A stretch of 64,000 nucleotides of DNA from Pardosa pseudoannulata (Eukaryota; Arthropoda; Arachnida; Araneae; Lycosidae). Location of the stretch: NCBI GenBank assembly GCA_032207245.1, contig CM063502.1, forward strand, positions 49,252,404-49,316,403, in the 5' to 3' direction. Below the pieces are notes generated by a model. That model saw nothing but the letters and a program-made list of their open reading frames with translations, made no database searches and had not been told where the DNA came from. The translations under genes were made by a program, and so were the position numbers. Below are positions 60,986 to 64,000 of this stretch, piece by piece (positions within the stretch are counted from its first letter, which is position 1; each line of letters begins with the position of its first letter).

Positions 60986-61564
60986 GAAAAATGTTTAACG
61001 TTACTAATTTTACAATATAATTTCTTTACATATTTTAATTACATTTAAATTTTTTGCAGTATTTATTTTTATTGTTTTTATGGATTTCAACTAAATAAAT
61101 GCAATGTAAAAATTATTAATAAAATAATTAATGAAAAGGGAGTTTCGACTTCAGGTACATTTTCTGTTTTTCATAGTTTAGTGTGAAATATTGAGCTTTG
61201 TGAAACGGTTACGCTTTAGTTTGTTCCGTCTCTCCCCCTTCCTCCCAAGATAAAATCCCGCTGATCAAAAGGCTTTATTGACGAAAGTTACCAGCTACTA
61301 TTTTATCTGATCTTTTATTTCCAAGATAAATTATTATAAAAATATTGATGTTTTTTAACGGAGGCTTTTAACCGTTCTCATATATAAAGCATGGAACACT
61401 TTTCTCTTGCATTTGAGTTAAAAAGATTTATTTTATTTCCAGGTAATTAAATTTTTGCTAATTTTTTATCTTATTACATTTGATATCGAATTGTTAAAAC
61501 GTTACATGTAAATATTATTTAAATAAATATTTTATGTCATTAAAGTTGGCTATTTTTCTTTCAG

Positions 61565-61637
61565 GCTGTAAACAGTCCTCCTTATGTCAGTGATCATTTC
61601 CAGTATTATTCAGAGCGAGAATTCTCTACTGTCAATG
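61565..61637 (+). CDS. nau/MyoD homolog: Myogenic bHLH factor, coding exon 2 (73 nt)
   Basis: A pyrimidine-rich tract and TTTCAG end at 61564, and a GTAAGT donor starts at 61638. The frame is open and enters in phase 0, matching the phase-0 end of exon 1, and leaves in phase 1. It reads AVNSPPYVSDHFQYYS followed by EREFSTVN and the first base of a Gly codon. Vertebrate MRF genes also have a short second exon of about 70-80 nt after the bHLH exon, rich in Ser/Tyr, and the myogenin one carries a similar EFS segment near its end (from memory). Size, phase and content therefore fit the same gene. No competing open exon with both splice sites was noticed in the intron. The remaining C-terminal exon, with the helix III region, must lie beyond 64000. 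Confidence 0.85.
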
Positions 61638-64000
61638 GTAAGTTTTTCCCAAAGCAGTAATAGTTATTATTTATGAAATACTGAATTAAATATTTTTATA
61701 CTGTTTATATTATTTTGATTATTTTCGTTGACAACGTTTAGGAAATTTAAAATTAATTTGAACAATTTTTTAGGTACATAAGACCAATTTTGATGGAAAT
61801 ATGAGTATCAGAGTTTTGTCAGTGACAAAGCATTTAATTTTGCCAGACACTGAATAATATCTAACCGGCTAGGACGGTCACCGGGCTTCTGAGGCCCGAG
61901 TGTTATAAAAACATTCCACACAAAATCACTCGAATAGAATAAACTTCCCAGATTTTCCGTATCTATTTTATAAGTTATCTAGATTTCAACTACGTGCATT
62001 TTCACAATTTTCTTTAAATATATTTCTAAGAAGTAAATACTTTTAATTTATTCGAGCTCCCAGAGACCCAGTGCACACTCATACATGCTTGTATTTCTAT
62101 TCAGTTTTAATGATTTTAGGAGAGATGCTTTGGAAAATATATCGTTTTTTGATTAATATCATGATATATAAAGATTATAATATCCTTATTAGTGTAAGTG
62201 TCAACTGATTAGGAGTTAATGAAATCTAGTATGAGACGATAGAAAAAAGAAAATTTTACATGAAAAATTTTATGGCTGAATCGAATGATCTGGAGCACAG
62301 TGGTATTATTTGAGCAAAGATAATATTACTAAGTTGAGTAAGAAAGAACCTAAGCCTAATATAAGAACATGTTCAAGTAAAATCGTAAAAAAAACGTCCG
62401 GAATTGTTGGCAATGCTAAATTTGTATCAACTCCTGTAATTATCTAGTTATTGCTTATTAACAGTATAATTATCAACTATTGTGGAGTATTAGAAGTTTA
62501 TGTTAAAACCATTGCAGATAATTTGTCCCCGACAAGAAAAGCTCACAACAAAGTACTTCAAAAACCAATGCTGATGAAAAAAGATCTTAAGTTCAAAATA
62601 TTTACAAAAATTAATATTTCAAATAATCTAAGTGTACTTTACACTTTGAATAATGTATTTTTGGTAATACAAGTGTTCTGTTCATCATCAAGAGCAATTT
62701 AGCTAGTATTTAGCAGAGAAAAGCTACACCTGGTCTGTGAGCGTTGTAATTTAATTGCGGGTAGCGCAAGTCCTCGTGGGTTAATAAACTAACTTACAGG
62801 AGACTTTTAAGAGGAAAATACAGTTTTTTATCTCCCGTAAATATAACATCTATCTCATATATAAAACAATACGATCTAGCATATTTATATAAATATGTTA
62901 GATCCTATTTTTTTATGAACTTAGTGAGGCAGTCCTTCACTGTCGTAAAGCAGACTATGCTTTTGTCAGCAAATCTTTAAGTGGATCAGAATGCACGTAA
63001 TCACAAAATTGGATATACAGTTCTAGGAGAATTGATCTATTAAGATTTTGAAAATTTATCAGTAAAAGAATTAAAGTAGCAAATAAATGACATAAAATTT
63101 TTCCCTAATAAGAGGAGAGGCTTCCTTTATGCTTCAGTGATGCAATAATACTGGGGTGGGGAAACATTTCACTATTAGATGCCACATTTAAATTATGCAG
63201 TAATAAAGACATAAGATGACTGACCTATAAATGAGACTTTTGTGAAATTATTATAGTTTCAGTTTAGTTTATTGTATTTTATAGAAATAACATAAAAAAC
63301 AGTGTCTTTGATTTTTAATATAAATTTTTACAATATAAATATTTTTTGTATTCCCATAAGGGTAATAATTTGATATAATAATAGTACCTTGTTATTTTTT
63401 AATAAAAACTATATATTTAAATACAATTTCAAACAGCAGTATTACCATTTTGCACTATATGACGTTTTAACATATACAATTAGCTATTATCACAATTAGT
63501 CACTGAAATTTACATTCATAACGTTCTTTATTTCTATTAATTTTTAAATTGTCGTAATCTATATATACCGTCGTATCTCTATTGTCGTATAAATAAATAT
63601 TAATACAAGAGCTAGCATATAGGAGAGCAACACGAGAAAATCATGGAGGACGTATGATGCTTCAAGGCCATGCGTTTCCCATCTGTACAAAAATCTCCTA
63701 GGTTTGGTATCACATACTTAATTCAATTTACTCCATATGGATCTATGGAAGAGTCATTCATATTAGCTGACTGTTTGCAACCAAAGATTTGTTTAAAGAA
63801 ATTGTATGGCGTGATAGAATGAATCATTTCCTACAATCTTGCGAGTTTCATTTAAAATAATTTGAAAAAAAATCTTAAATTTTAAATTAAGAAAATATGC
63901 GATAATTTCTATATATGTAATGAATGAACAAATTTAATTGAATAAAATATGCGTCGTTGAAATATGTTTCTATTTTGGCGTGAGAGATAATAATAGGACA
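61638..64000 (+). other. Start of intron 2 of the myogenic factor gene, continues past the window
   Basis: It starts at a consensus GTAAGT. No acceptor followed by a frame resembling the C-terminal helix III segment of myogenic factors was seen before 64000. The stretch is plain AT-rich sequence with no recognisable repeat. The short open frame at 62451-62702 has no recognisable features. Confidence 0.7.

Noticed and set aside
62451..62702. 83-residue frame as the third coding exon
   Set aside because: It does not resemble the C-terminal helix III segment of myogenic factors, and no matching acceptor in phase was found.

Overview
The window is a stretch of very AT-rich animal nuclear DNA. 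It has long introns, many (TA)n microsatellites, tRNA-derived SINEs, Helitron-like elements and TTAA-flanked MITEs. I can support one protein-coding gene, on the + strand: a myogenic bHLH factor of the MyoD / Myf5 / nautilus family. The bHLH wording is arthropod-like, close to Drosophila Nautilus as I remember it. The giant intron and repeat types suggest a chelicerate, possibly a spider. The arthropod call is moderately firm; the spider call is inference from memory of repeat types.

Layout. 1-10665 is non-coding: either 5' flank or a 5'-UTR intron. It holds microsatellites, a tandem duplication (2957-3327), SINE copies (about 3790-3960 and 8735-8921) and a strong 3' splice site ending at 10665. 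10666-12660 is the large first coding exon. It encodes a very long low-complexity N-terminus, a Ser/acidic block, the His/Cys-type CKRK box with its Trp, and the whole bHLH. 12661-61564 is one intron of 48,904 bp. 61565-61637 is a 73-nt second coding exon in matching phase. The intron after it runs off the window, so the last exon (C-terminus) is not present. A large bHLH exon followed by a very short exon matches vertebrate MRF genes as I know them.

The giant intron is mostly transposon debris. It holds three Helitron-like copies of one family (24114, 55125, and inverted at 56538-57411), a second Helitron family (49039-49493), three MITEs with TTAA flanks (28024-28567, 54390-54619, 58579-59391), several tRNA-derived SINEs, local duplications and long (TA)n arrays. 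Some insertions are nested and have clear target-site duplications or empty sites elsewhere in the window, so their relative order can be read. Several less AT-biased islands in the intron (about 18350, 21400, 38940, 42150, 43550, 48200, 51310 and 54010) are candidate enhancers or old conserved elements. This rests on composition and a few motif matches only.

No second gene, rRNA, functional tRNA, CRISPR array or prokaryotic feature was found. Most other open frames are short chance frames or translations of (TA)n.
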